DNA from: Engraulis encrasicolus
Taxonomy: Eukaryota > Chordata > Actinopteri > Clupeiformes > Engraulidae
Reading direction: 5' to 3'
DNA length: 64,000 nucleotides
Assembly (NCBI RefSeq): GCF_034702125.1
Contig: NC_085866.1
Span: forward strand, 15,165,815-15,229,814
Every line of letters starts with the position of its first letter. Position 1 is the first letter of the stretch. The notes under the pieces were generated by a model that had not been told where the DNA came from, did no database searches, and worked only from the letters and a program-made list of their open reading frames with translations. Made by a program: the position numbers and the translations under genes. Below, piece by piece: positions 1 through 11,030 of the stretch.

Positions 1-128
1 AATAAAAAGCTGGCCTAAACGGTAGCTCAAGTGGCCTAAACGGCAGCTCAAGTGGCCTAACCAGCACCTCTGGTGGCCTAATCGATGGCAAGGTGGCCTA
101 GACGACTCTTGCCTAAACGAAAAAGGCC
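1..128. repeat. Degenerate tandem repeat (GTGGCCTAA units)
   Basis: Five or more imperfect units of about 22-27 bases carrying GTGGCCTAA(A)C(G/C) follow one another from the left edge. A minisatellite remnant, no coding potential seen. Confidence 0.55.
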
Positions 129-228
129 TAAACCAGTCACCTCTACCAGTCAACCGGTCACCTCTAATCCACTCACAAGGCAGTGGTCTTGACACAAAGG
201 AGTTATAACTTGTTAAGTACTCATGACA

Positions 229-1984
229 GTAGCAACCCAATGTAAGTAGGCTGCCAGATGTGAGTGCCCGGATATCCGCCCGAGTATTTACGTCTATTTT
301 ACCTCAGCTACTCGATTTCGGTCGTGTATTTACGACAGTTTAACCTCAGCTACTTGATTTCGGTCCGATTTGAGTCTGACTGAAGATGGAAGGGACATAG
401 GTGCCGTGCGTAAAGAGCCCACAGCACATCGCCGTTTCGGCGACACCAGAGAGTTCCTTGATCTCCCAATCAAAAGAATAGGCCCGGTGACCAATAACAT
501 CAAAATAATACAAAAAATAAAATAAAATGAAATTATAACTTAAAACCGAATTGATTTGGGTGTGAGAATTAAACTGTCTCAACCGGGCACCCAAAGGGCA
601 TCCATCAGAAGATAACGGCGTGACTTTCTCATTATTTTGTTTTTATTATCCAGGAGGACTGAGCTGAAAATTGCAGCACGTGCGTGAGCAACTGCTCTGA
701 AGCACGTGCGTGTCTAAGCAAATCATCCTGCCCATTCGCAATGCACAAGACTAATAGCCTAACATATATGCACTGTCACAGACACTGGAATAGCCCGTTT
801 GGAAGGCATTAAAGTCACGAGTTTAGTCTAAATGTAGCTAGCACTCGGGAAGTTTCTAAGTTTTACTCCTTACATTAGTGAAACATAACATCAGGATATC
901 CTACAAGTTAAAAGAATATCTGGGCATAGCCTTCTCTACAACAAAGCCAGATTGGTGACTAGAGCCTGCCTAGTACATTTAGACATAGCCTACTCATTTG
1001 ATTGTGCCACGTAGCCTACATTTAAAAGTGTCAGTGCAGAATTAAACTGGGCGCTGAATATAAATATTGGAGCCATTCTCCCTCCGTGTCTATACAGTCA
1101 GAGGCGCGCGCGCACGGTCTTACTATATGAAATTATCTGAAAATATCCTAAGGTCACAACATCAGAGGACCTTCGTGGTGGAGGATACTTGCGGCGGGGG
1201 CCGAGACCGAGGTGTTACGGGACACTCTTAATATCATTGAAGGGACAGACCACGCTCGATACTTTACCCGGTCTAAATGTAGCACTCGAAAAGTTATGCC
1301 GCATATTGTGCAGATTATTTGGTGATGCCAACAACACGCGAAACTAGGCACATTGGAGACTACAGCCTATAATTGAGACATAGCCTATTCATTTGATTGT
1401 GCTACGTAAACTTAAAAGTGTCAGTACAGAATCAAACGGGACGCTGAAATATTGGAGCCAGTAACTTCGTGTCCGTTGGATATTGAGCAGATGTGTGCGT
1501 GCGCACAACTAATTTCTCTCCCATCTCTTTGCTCATCAAGCCTCCGATCTCCAAAAAGACACGGGCACTCAGGATAACTGTTTACACGAGCTGTTTAAAT
1601 AATGTGATGCACGTTCTTCATGACATGGCATGGTTTGGCCACCCTAAATTCAACATGACTGCATTCGCACATATCGTTTAAACATTCAGGATGGAATTGC
1701 CACTCTTAATGTGCAAGTATTGGATATGAAAAAAAGATCCTAAAACGGTCAAAACACCAGAGGACCCGTGGTGGTGTGGTGGATATTTGCGGCAGGGACC
1801 GAGGCCGAGTTGTTACGGTGTCATATTATAGAAGGGACAGTCAGGCGACACAGCGCGACTCACATAGGGTAGCTGTGGTACCGCAAAGCATTCCTGATGG
1901 TGGAAATGAATGCAAATGCATGCAAATACTCGGGCGGATATCCGGGCACTCACATCCGGTAGCCTACTTACATTGGGTTGCTAC
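229..1984. mobile_element. Inverted-repeat-bounded element with internal tandem duplication
   Basis: Sequence at about 229-287 (beginning GTAGCAACCCAATGTAAGTA) recurs as its reverse complement at about 1925-1984, nearly identical over roughly 58 bases, so the segment looks like a non-autonomous DNA transposon. Inside, about 983-1375 is followed by a diverged direct copy at about 1376-1860: both contain GACATAGCCTA, CATTTGATTGTG, ATATTGGAGCCA and a CAGAGGACC...GTGGTG block. No transposase frame is visible, and no clear target-site duplication was found, so superfamily is unassigned. Confidence 0.5.
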
Positions 1985-2613
1985 AAGGCCATGTAAAGGG
2001 GCTCAGCGTAGGCTTACGTAGTTTGCACGGTGCCCATGGCATGCCTGTCTCAAAATCTACACCGTCGTGACAAAATGCTGTTTAACTAAGCTCGCTGTGA
2101 GAATGTTTTTCATCACACATGTGAATATGTATCTGTCGGTATGTGAAGCAATTTTTTCTAATGAGAAGTGTTTCCCACGACACTCATGCGGGCCGCTCTG
2201 TCAAAAGTTACATGTGGGGTTCTCAGCGGAAGGACCATGAAAGTAGTTGCGAGAGTCATCGTTCACTTACTAATGACTCAAATAAGCATCAGCTACGCCC
2301 ACCATCAATGACTAATTGAAAGCTGTGTTATATTGTGATGTGTGATTGAGTGACTGCACCCAGACAAAGACATGCATGGTCGAAACGCGTCTGGCAGTCT
2401 TTTGCCTTAAAGAAAAGTTAAAAAAAAAAAAAATCAGATGCCACAGTTTCCTCTTTTTCTTATTTTTTGAGATTTATTATCCACAAAAACTGTTGAGCAC
2501 CTGTGTCAAAAATCTGGATCCTCAAAGCGCCTCCATGTTCTCCTTTTTCTAAACATCGGCTGACTCGAGACAGTAATTAATTAAACTTTTAATCCTACAT
2601 TGTGTCCCTTTAA

Positions 2614-3930
2614 AGGAACAGTCCACCGTGTTTCAATTATAAAATTTGTTCTTCTCTAACCTGAGATGAGCTCCTCCTGATCTGCCTCGTCTTCGGACGC
2701 AACCCCAGTCAACAACTTGCGCGGCCCAAACCCGTTAGCAGTAGGTTGGCACAGCTTTGCCAACGAACAACATTCGGTGCCGTAGCCTCTTAGCCTAATG
2801 CACGCCGTACCTCCTGTGGCACGCTGTAATAGACATTGAAAGTTAACTACTGTAGTACTACACCACTATGACAGTGCACTGGGCCTTTGGTAATACATTA
2901 CGACTTGGTCATTGCCCTTCTTGTAACAGCTACATTATAATGCCGTGTCTTAAGGGGTTAAGTTAGAAATGACCAAATTGTTCCATGTGTTCCCTATTTA
3001 AACATTCATGCACGAGTAGTAAACCGATCCAAAAGTTGTCGCACAAAATGAAACGTGGCGATTTCCTAGTACCTAGATAAAGAAATGGCACTGTAATGAA
3101 AGGTGTAGTAACACATTGGGAGTACTTCGATTTCGACGCATTGATACCTTCACTCCTAGTCCCCTCCTTCCCCCTCCCCCTCTCCCTTCGTGTGAGAGGA
3201 CTAGGAGTGAAGTAGCCAAGTAAACCAGCACCACCCGCTGGACGGCATCTTTTTTTTTGGCTGCGAGTGGTCTGGCCTCGCATCATTTTAGTGGTCTGCA
3301 TGGCTTGCCAAGAATCTGGTAAACCAATCACAATGCAGAGATTTGTTTTGAATCAAAGCAGACAGGGTTTTGAGGGAGTGACGACGAAGCTCGCAACGTT
3401 GGGAAAACACATCAACGAGAAAGATAGTGCTGATTGGTCAGAGCGGCAGCCTATGGGCACAGGCACGTTTGAAAGACAACGGGTTGTTCTCATCAACAAT
3501 CTTCGGATGTACTATTCATCGGGGCCAGACTAAATTACACATCCAATCTCACATTTAGGCTGGTTTATCAGGCTAGGAGTAAAGGAATCAATGCATCGAA
3601 GTCGAAGTACTCCGAATGTGTTACTACGCCTGTCATTACAATGCCATTTATTTATATATCGCCACGTTTCATTTTGTGCAACAACTTTTGGATCTGTTTA
3701 CTAGTCGTGCATTGATGTTTAAATGGGGAACACGTGGAACAATTTGGTCACTTCTAACTTAAGGCACCAAATGCTGTCCGTCGGCAAAGCTGAGCCAAGC
3801 TAATGCTAACGGGATTGGGCTGCGCACGTTGCAAACTAGGGGCACGTCCGAAGACGAGGCAGGTCGGGAGGAGCTCATCTCAGGTCAGAGAAGAACACAC
3901 TTTATTATTGAAACACGGTGGACTGTTCCT
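2614..3930. mobile_element. TTAA-flanked fold-back element
   Basis: Both ends carry the inverted repeat AGGAACAGTCCACCGTGTTT, directly flanked by TTAA (2610-2613 and 3931-3934). The inverted similarity continues inward: the stretch around 2980-3230 is mirrored at about 3560-3760. This is a long-TIR non-autonomous element with TTAA target preference, as in piggyBac-like elements. No transposase was seen; the 88-codon frame inside does not resemble one. Confidence 0.65.
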
Positions 3931-4168
3931 TTAATATGGAATCAACAAAAAGCTGTCGCATCAGTTTGATTCACCTTGATTTAATCATTCCATACAAAAC
4001 ATTATCATATATGCACAATTATGATTAAGTTACGTTAATAACTGTTAGTTACTAGCAATTATAATAGCAAGTGTTATGAGAAACGAGGAGGAGTTATTAT
4101 AAGGTGCTACCATTTTTACCGATGACAGTAGATTTCTAAATGAAATATTTGGTCAATTGTGCACACAG

Positions 4169-4277
4169 GAAGCCAAGCTGAAGGAGGATGTACACAAAAA
4201 CATCATGAAAACAAAAAAAGCCATGTATGCCGTAATCAGGGATACCATCAAACAAAAGATGACTGCGGGCTACATTG
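4169..4277 (+). CDS. NUGGC-like exon a (internal)
   Basis: Acceptor GCACACAG precedes and donor GTAAAC follows; 36 codons plus one base (phase 1 exit). No upstream exon of the same gene was recognised within the window. Confidence 0.5.
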
Positions 4278-4935
4278 GTAAACCTATTGGTATACTGAGT
4301 ATTTCAGGGGAATGTGTGAAAGTATTTTACTGACATAAGGTACTTGTTTTGTTGCAGAGGCTGAAAAAGAAACTGGGTCAGGATCTTTGGAGAGGAAGAG
4401 AAAAATACTGCAGGAACATGTGAAATCAGTGAGATATCAAATGTTCAGTGATGCAAAGGACAGGACTCTGTTTTTGTTCAGAGAGCTCATGGTTTGTTAA
4501 GACTATGTATGTTATGTATGGAAATTGTTTCTTAGGATACATTACAATTCAATTTAGCTACAAAAATAAATATGAAGCTTACATTTCTTCTTTTTTAAAA
4601 TAGGCCTGGATTCAGTCAGAGTTCAAAAACACACTAGAGGGGGCTATGAATCATGCACTGAATGAAAACCAGTCCACTTTCAGCATGGGTAAGTTGGGAT
4701 ATCCAAATATCCTCATCTGTACAGTAATACAGTTCTATATTCAGGACAAATATGAATTGTTATGTATTGTACATTCCCATTCTACTGGCAAACATAGTAT
4801 TGGTATTAGTCAGGTCCAAATGTTTTGTCTGAGACCTCTGCCCCAGAATCATCTTGTTGGTTCTTGTTTGTAGATGTCCAAAGTGAAATAAAGAAGATGG
4901 AGGAGTTATTTGACCAGTTGTCTGCAGAATATTAG
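4169..4935 (+). CDS. 3' end of a nuclear GTPase SLIP-GC-like (NUGGC-like) gene, four exons
   Basis: Four consecutive exons read in one consistent frame with AG/GT boundaries: 4169-4277, 4358-4491, 4604-4688 and 4874-4935 (TAG stop). Together they give 129 residues: a Lys/Glu-rich helical segment (EAKLKEDVHKNIMKTKKAMY), then GSGSLERKRKILQEHV, SDAKDRTLFLFREL, and a terminal acidic helix (SEIKKMEELFDQLSAEY). The pattern of a G-x-G-(S/T)-L-(E/K)-(R/K) motif followed by helices resembles the C-terminal region of fish SLIP-GC-like GTPases; that assignment is from memory of the family and is moderate. The GTPase domain exons are not in this window; they should lie to the left of the edge or be lost. 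Splice sites and phases are intact, so the gene need not be dead. A possible AATAAA poly(A) signal lies at about 5579. Confidence 0.55.
4358..4491 (+). CDS. NUGGC-like exon b (internal)
   Basis: Acceptor TTTTGTTGCAG, donor GTTTGT. Two bases complete a split Glu codon, then 44 codons ending in LFRELM. The weak donor (GTTTGT) is the only non-standard feature. Confidence 0.5.
4604..4688 (+). CDS. NUGGC-like exon c (internal)
   Basis: Acceptor TTTTAAAATAG, donor GTAAGT; 28 codons (AWIQSEFKNTLEGAMNHALN...) plus one base. Confidence 0.5.
4874..4935 (+). CDS. NUGGC-like terminal coding exon
   Basis: Acceptor TTGTTTGTAG; completes the split codon and ends in LSAEY followed by TAG. Downstream AT-rich sequence to about 5600 fits a 3' UTR, with AATAAA near 5579. 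Confidence 0.5.
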
Positions 4936-5599
4936 TCACCTACATAATGAGGGAAACACACAATGTGATTTTTATTGTAAATGTATGACAGAGATGTTGT
5001 ATATTTTGAGGAGATAATGGGAGCAAGTGAAAATAACACAATAGCTAAAGTACCAGACAAATGTTATTAAGTTGAGTTTGCTGTAATGAGTACATTTGTC
5101 TCCTCTGGCATGAATTTTGTAACTTTACATGATTAATGAGGAAAGTGGTCACACAAAGACTGTTGGAGCCATATTTGTGATTTATGCAACTTTTATTAGT
5201 TATTTTCTGTTTACCTGTAAAAAGAAGACTTTACTTGGTTAAATACTTACTTGATATTTGTTTGTTTTATATACTTACCTTTTCAGTTTGGAATCATCTT
5301 GTGTTTTTATATTTAGCTCTTATTTACTTACCTGGACCTGAACACACTCCGTCTTGCCTACGCACCTGTGAAGTGATTTGGTACTGTGAACCCCTCCCTC
5401 CGATGCGCATTGGTGGCGCGACTCACAGATCTTTAATTAATTAGGACACTCACAGGTGCCTGGCAGACAGAGCGTGGGTCAGGAAACAGTTTTGGACCGC
5501 ATAGGTAGCGTTTCTTGAGCTTTATCGCTTATTTTCTTCGTTTGTTTAATGAAATGGAAAGTCAACCGGACTGTAGACAATAAATGGAAACAACATCTC

Positions 5600-7140
5600 A
5601 AGTTTATGTCACTCTCAGTGCGTGCTTTACTCTGGAATGCGCGTCTGAAACGCCATACTCTGTCTCACGTGGCCAAGGAAAAAGTTTGTTAGAAAATTGG
5701 CCCTTACAAAGACTGTTTTAAAAGCAAATACAAAATCTGATCGGAGTCGAGTAACTATTGTGTATTTGGGTGACTGTTGTTATATTTTAGGGTGCTTCGT
5801 TCTTCACAGCTGTTTTTCATCTTTTTTTAAATGTAAACTAAAATTACATGTATTATCGTTTTAAGTCCTAAATATAAAAACTATAGTCTTGCATGTTATA
5901 TTATATTATAATAGTTTGTTGTTGCAATGAACGATTTTCCATATATCTAAGAGGGAGCTTGAACAATTAACGCAGGTGTCATTTGAATAATTAACACAGC
6001 TTTATTTAATTATTTGTGGATATTGGTTGGAACTTACCACTTTTAAAGCTAATTTCCAGCAGTATATAGTGCTTTGTTCACATATTGTTTTCTTTTGGAT
6101 TTTCTTGATGGCTTACACATGATGTCAGGTAGGCTATTTGAGACACAATGATGACAACCTTTTACCTTTGCACCAACTCTTTAAACGAAGTCTGCAGAAC
6201 TACAGTTTCTGTGATTTGCAGAGCCATGCCTAGTTCAATATACCCAAACAGATGATGCTAACTGAAGTCTTCATTAGTGAGTCAATTTAGTCATTTGTAT
6301 GCATTTAAATAAATATTTGTTTTTCAAAAGGACTGTTTTGTCACTTTCTTAAGGGCGGGACTATTTACACATGCCCACTCTACTGTATTCTAGTATGGTA
6401 ATACTATATCTGTTCTCTGGTGCTAGACATGAAGATTTAGATGCCTAAGGATAGTTTAACTCATGCTGTCCCAAGTGACCAGAGGTTAGATACACGGACA
6501 CTTAAGCCACTGCAAAATATGCTTTGCAACAGCTGTTTTAGCTTTTGTTGTGAAATGACAAGTCATTGGATTTGGACAAAAAAACTATTGTAATATCTGT
6601 TAGAAAACACATTTTGAAATTATTTCTGTGTGAGAGAAAAACCCTGACCACTCAATGAGTTCCACTTCTTCATAAACAAAGGTATATTGTGTTGTAGGAA
6701 TAATGTGCACCTTTACAGCCATTGCAGAGACAGTGGTGGTGGGGGTGGGGGGTGAAGCAGGGGATGGCTAGCACGCTGATGAAATATCTAAGCTATGCGT
6801 CATGTGTCCAAATTTCAGTGAATCTCAATCTGAATACAGGACTTTGAAAGGTCCAATTTCATGTCATTAGCATTCTTTCATGGAGACAATAGGCTAAAAT
6901 TCCACAAAGCAAACTACTGTAGTCAAATGGGTACATACCATATCTCAACCTCACCATGCAAGGGACTCTTGGGATATTACATGTATTCGAGACCAATATT
7001 TTGAAAATGCATACATGTCTGCCTTATAAATCAAAGAAGGAAAACTCATAATTTGAATGACACGAGTAGGCCTAGTGTAAAGCATAAAATTTGCCATGTT
7101 TGACTATATTCCAGCTGAGTGTGGCCAAGCGCCCAAAGCT
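5600..7140. other. No gene seen; AT-rich intergenic sequence
   Basis: No exon-like frame with splice sites and no strong repeat structure was recognised here. Confidence 0.5.
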
Positions 7141-7374
7141 TACTCACACACACACACACACACACACACCTTAATAAACACAAGTTTTTAGGCCCACCAG
7201 TAACAGTTGACGACGTTGACATCTGGTTGCCCCATCTGTTGATTTTCCTTCTTGCACATAAGAGCGAGAGCAGGAAAATTTTTCAAGTTAATTACCGGTA
7301 ATAACTTCCAGAAGTCAGCTGATGCTTGAGTAACAGAAGTAGAATGCCTCTTCCGACCACTTCCTAAATTTACT

Positions 7375-7820
7375 AGTGTGGCATGGTGCATGTACCTGTA
7401 GCCTCTTACTGCAGCTGGGGTCACCGGCGACCCTATTCACTTGCTGAAAATGCTAACTACATCATAACAACAATGCTATGACATTACAGAGAGCCATAGT
7501 GCCGGGTTTAAGCAGGTAGTCTGCTGTCACGTCGGGCTGTCAGGTGATCTGACTTACACTAATTGTGTTTGTTATAAAAAGCAATATGCCGGCTCTAGCA
7601 GCAGCTTCAATTGTTTGCGGCCATTTCGCCAGTTTTCAGTGGTCCATGTAGCCTACGTGTAGACGCGCGTCCCACGGAATATGCAAGTTTGCGTGGGGTA
7701 TAACTAGTGTCTTTAGCACTGCGGTGTATCTCCTGGCTGATGACCCGATGGAGAATCTCTACTGGCGTCTTGGGCCACCTTGCTTTGGTATATAGGTCTA
7801 GCCTTGTAAACCTTCTGTTT
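7375..7820 (+). repeat. Left arm of a large inverted duplication
   Basis: This arm matches, as reverse complement, the segment 8833-9396. Shared blocks include GGCATGGTGCATGTACCT, TTAAGCAGGTAG, GATCTGACTTACACT, GGCGTCTTGGGCCACCTTGC and TTGTAAACCTTCTGTTT. About 105 bases at roughly 7404-7509 are absent from the other arm. Confidence 0.75.
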
Positions 7821-8832
7821 AGGCTATTCAGTCACGCAAGCATCCATCCACACTCACACCAATTATACAAAATACCCCACAGAAATAAAATCAAAGCCAC
7901 AAAGACAATTGAAACTCAAGAAAACCAAAACACCTGTCTCTTATGCTCTTCTCCTGCCGAATACGTCAAATGTAACCGAGTGGATATTTTGATGCTTGTT
8001 ATCCAAGATAAGAATTAACACTTTTGAAATGCACTTGCACTACTACGCCACTGGGGACTTTCACCCTCAGAGTAAACCTCTAGGAAAAGGCAACACAGGT
8101 CCGTGAAGGAGCGACAGAGACAGGGTTAAGACAATTAATTTCTTGTCTTTTAATTATCAAAAAGAGGAGTACAATTGCACTGTTTTAAAAATAGAATAAG
8201 ACACAGGACAGCTATGACATTTACATGAAGCATCCACATCCGAGTGTGTAGCCTAAATTGCCCACTGATTCCCCCAACTCCAGTAGCTTCCGTTATAAAT
8301 GTACACGTTACAATACAATAGATAAGACACTGCAATCAGTATGAAGTGATCATAAAAAACATGCAGGGAAAACACGTCACACAATTAATTGCACCCTCGT
8401 GCATCTATTCTGTGACACGGCAAACAGGCTATGGAGCATGACAGGCGCTGGACTGGCCCACTTCAAAGTGCGGTGCGCACTGACACAAAACCAAAGGAAA
8501 TACAGTACAAACAAAACAAAAGAAAACGGAGAACTCTCACTTTCTCAGACAAACAAAATACAGGAGAACTATACCCAACAGAAACTGTGCGCAATACACA
8601 CACACACTCAAACGCTCACACGCACCATTCACAATCTGATAACCTAAACAAAACAGCAGTTGGACTGGGACAGTCGTGGGTGCGGGAGATCGGCAGGACA
8701 CCACAAGCAACGTCGTGCCCCTCGCGCAGCAACAGGGGAAGGATCTATACGTCATGTAGCCATTAAGGTAGTCTACCTGGCAAAGTACAACAGCTGGTGA
8801 GATATATTGCATATTGCACTGTTGTACATGTA

Positions 8833-9396
8833 AAACAGAAGGTTTACAAGGCTAGACCTACATACCAAAGCAAGGTGGCCCAAGACGCCAGTAGAGATTC
8901 TCTATCGGGTCATCAGCCAGGAGATACACTGCAGTGCTAAAGACACTAGTTATACCCCACGCAAACTTGCATATTCAGTGGGGCGCGCGTCTACACGTCA
9001 GTGTTGCCAGATTGGGCGGGTGCCCGCCCAATTGGGCTACTTGGGATGAGCGTCGGCGGGCAAAAACGGGAAAAATTGGCCATTTGGCGGTTTTTTAAGC
9101 CATTTTGGGTCCATAGAAGTCAATGTAATTTGTTGAATTTGGGCGGAATTTAGCGCATTTTGGCGGTTTTTGAGAACCTTTTGGGCGGGATTTGGTCAGA
9201 CACATCTGGCAACACTGCTACACGTAGGCTACATGGACCACTGAAAACTGGCGAAATGGCCGCAAACAATTGAAGCTGCTGCTAGAGCTGGCATATTGCT
9301 TTTTATAACAAACACAATAAGTGTAAGTCAGATCACCTGACAGCCCCGACGTGACAGCAGACTACCTGCTTAAAGGTACATGCACCATGCTACACT
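8833..9396 (-). repeat. Right arm of a large inverted duplication
   Basis: Reverse complement of 7375-7820, at roughly 90 percent identity by eye, separated from it by about 1 kb. It is longer because a 219-base element (8999-9217) has inserted in it. Confidence 0.75.
8999..9217. mobile_element. hAT-like miniature element, TIR CAGTGTTGCCAGA
   Basis: The termini CAGTGTTGCCAGA and TCTGGCAACACTG are inverted repeats, flanked by a perfect 8-base direct repeat CTACACGT (8991-8998 and 9218-9225). The opposite arm of the inverted duplication carries one CTACACGT (as ACGTGTAG, 7655-7662) and no element, so it is the empty site. An 8-base target duplication fits the hAT superfamily. A second copy lies at 30377-30582. 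Confidence 0.8.
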
Positions 9397-9454
9397 GGCA
9401 GAAAGCACAACAATCCATTAGAAAAACAGATTTTATGTACCTCAGTATACATGA

Positions 9455-10050
9455 CATTATAGTAAGTAAGTAAGTAAGTAAGTTTTATTTCTAAAGCACA
9501 TTTAAAACAGTACAAAACTGACCAAAGTGCTGCACAGAGGCTGGTTAGAATAAAAATAGCAAGATAAATAAAGAAAGTAAAGCATATTAGTAGCACATAG
9601 CATTTCAATATAAAGGAAATAAAACATCTGCATACAGTGTACAGTTGCAGCACTGGCAGCATTGACTATATAAGACACATAAAAGGAGCTTAGAAAACTT
9701 TGAGTACATAAAGTGATACAAATGAAGGGGAAGGGGAAGTTAAATTATAGGGTTCAGGGCTAAAAGTATACATTTGGTGCAATAAAAACAACAAAAATTA
9801 AGGAAACTAAAATCTAAGAATCAAAAGCCAATGTATATTAATAGGTTTTAAGTCTAGATTTAAAAGCAGACGTCGTGGGAGCAGATCTAATATCGGGAGG
9901 TAAACTGTTCCAGATGCGTGGAGCTGCAATTTCAAATGCACGATCCCCTTTTTGCTTCAGGCGGGACCGGCCAAACTGGAGGAGACCTTTGATTATGAAC
10001 TGTATCAACTAATGGCACTCGAGGATTGAAAAACATTAAAAGCATTTAGC
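9455..10050. repeat. Dispersed retroelement-like 3' region with (TAAG)n
   Basis: A (TAAG)n run at 9461-9482 joins TTTTATTTCTAAAGCACATT, a phrase common at the ends of dispersed fish repeats, and continues into GGGAGGTAAACTGTTCCAGATGCG. Likely a truncated retroelement tail; family not determined. Confidence 0.4.
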
Positions 10051-10527
10051 ATTTAGAGTGTACCTTTTCAGGTAGGCATCTACACGTCAACACTTAAAAG
10101 ATGAGCATCTACATTAACCCTCTGAGGTCCGAGTGCCCTTCAGAGGGCAATGTGTCTCCAAAAACAAATCTGTAACTCTGTGAGTTTTTGTCATTGAAAC
10201 ATAAAAGTCACACCGTTAGAAACCTCAGACCTTCCAGGTCCCAAATATATATATGAAATGAAAATACTTGAAAATGTTAGGGTGGTGCAAGCAGCCTAAA
10301 AGCCTCTGAAAAGCCTTAGACCTCAGAGGGTTAAATGAACTGTCCACCTCATTTCAAGAAATTGCTCATACAGTATGTAGTAAAGTCCCTGTAAAATATG
10401 AGAATACATTGGATTTTTTCATCTATGTGTTTGCATTGGCTAGTTTAATAGCCAAATTTAGTATAGCACTGCAAGTCTATGGGAGCAAACAAAACTTAAG
10501 GTTATGTCTGTAACCTTGGTTCTCTAA

Positions 10528-11027
10528 AGGCGGGCATACACGGTACGATATTTTCAAACGCGGGTAGTAAGCTCCTGCTCACACTGCATGAGGGAATCGC
10601 ACGGTTTAAAAGTTCACATCTCACGACTCACGTCCTCACACTATCAGAGACACTATCCCACTGTGCAACACGACAGGCATGTTTCGGGCCTGCAGAGGAG
10701 GGCCTGAGTTGGAGATAAGGAGGCAGTCAAAAGCGAGTCACAATGCCCTATCAATTTGTGCATGAATAGTGTCAAATCGGGTTGTAGGACTGCTTTAACT
10801 GTGCGATTTACTCACGAGGGATGACCAGGATTTCAAACAGTTTTGATTTTCTTGCGACCCTACGATTGCACAATTATGAGGTGACATTGCTTGTCGTTAC
10901 CCCATGCACACTACACGATGCGAGACTCACGATTGACCTCCGATTGAGCAAGAAATCGGCCTGACTCCCAAAAAGTTGTGCGAGTGACAAATAAAATTGG
11001 GGGGAAAGTCACACAGTAAGGTTGGCT
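10528..11027. mobile_element. Harbinger-like MITE, copy A
   Basis: About 500 bases, similar to copy B at 13306-13845 (shared: GCATACAC, TTTAAAAGTTCACA, CACGACTCACGTCCT, AGGCATGTTTC, TTTTGATTTTCTTGCGACC, GATGCGAGACTCAC). It is flanked by TAA (10525-10527 and 11028-11030). The inverted copy of the flank at about 13849-13890 (TCTCCCTTAGAGAACC) shows the unoccupied site. Confidence 0.6.
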
Positions 11028-11030
11028 TAA

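Noticed and set aside
3267..3533. 88-codon frame inside the first TTAA element as a transposase remnant
   Set aside because: No transposase motif seen; lies in the loop of a fold-back element.
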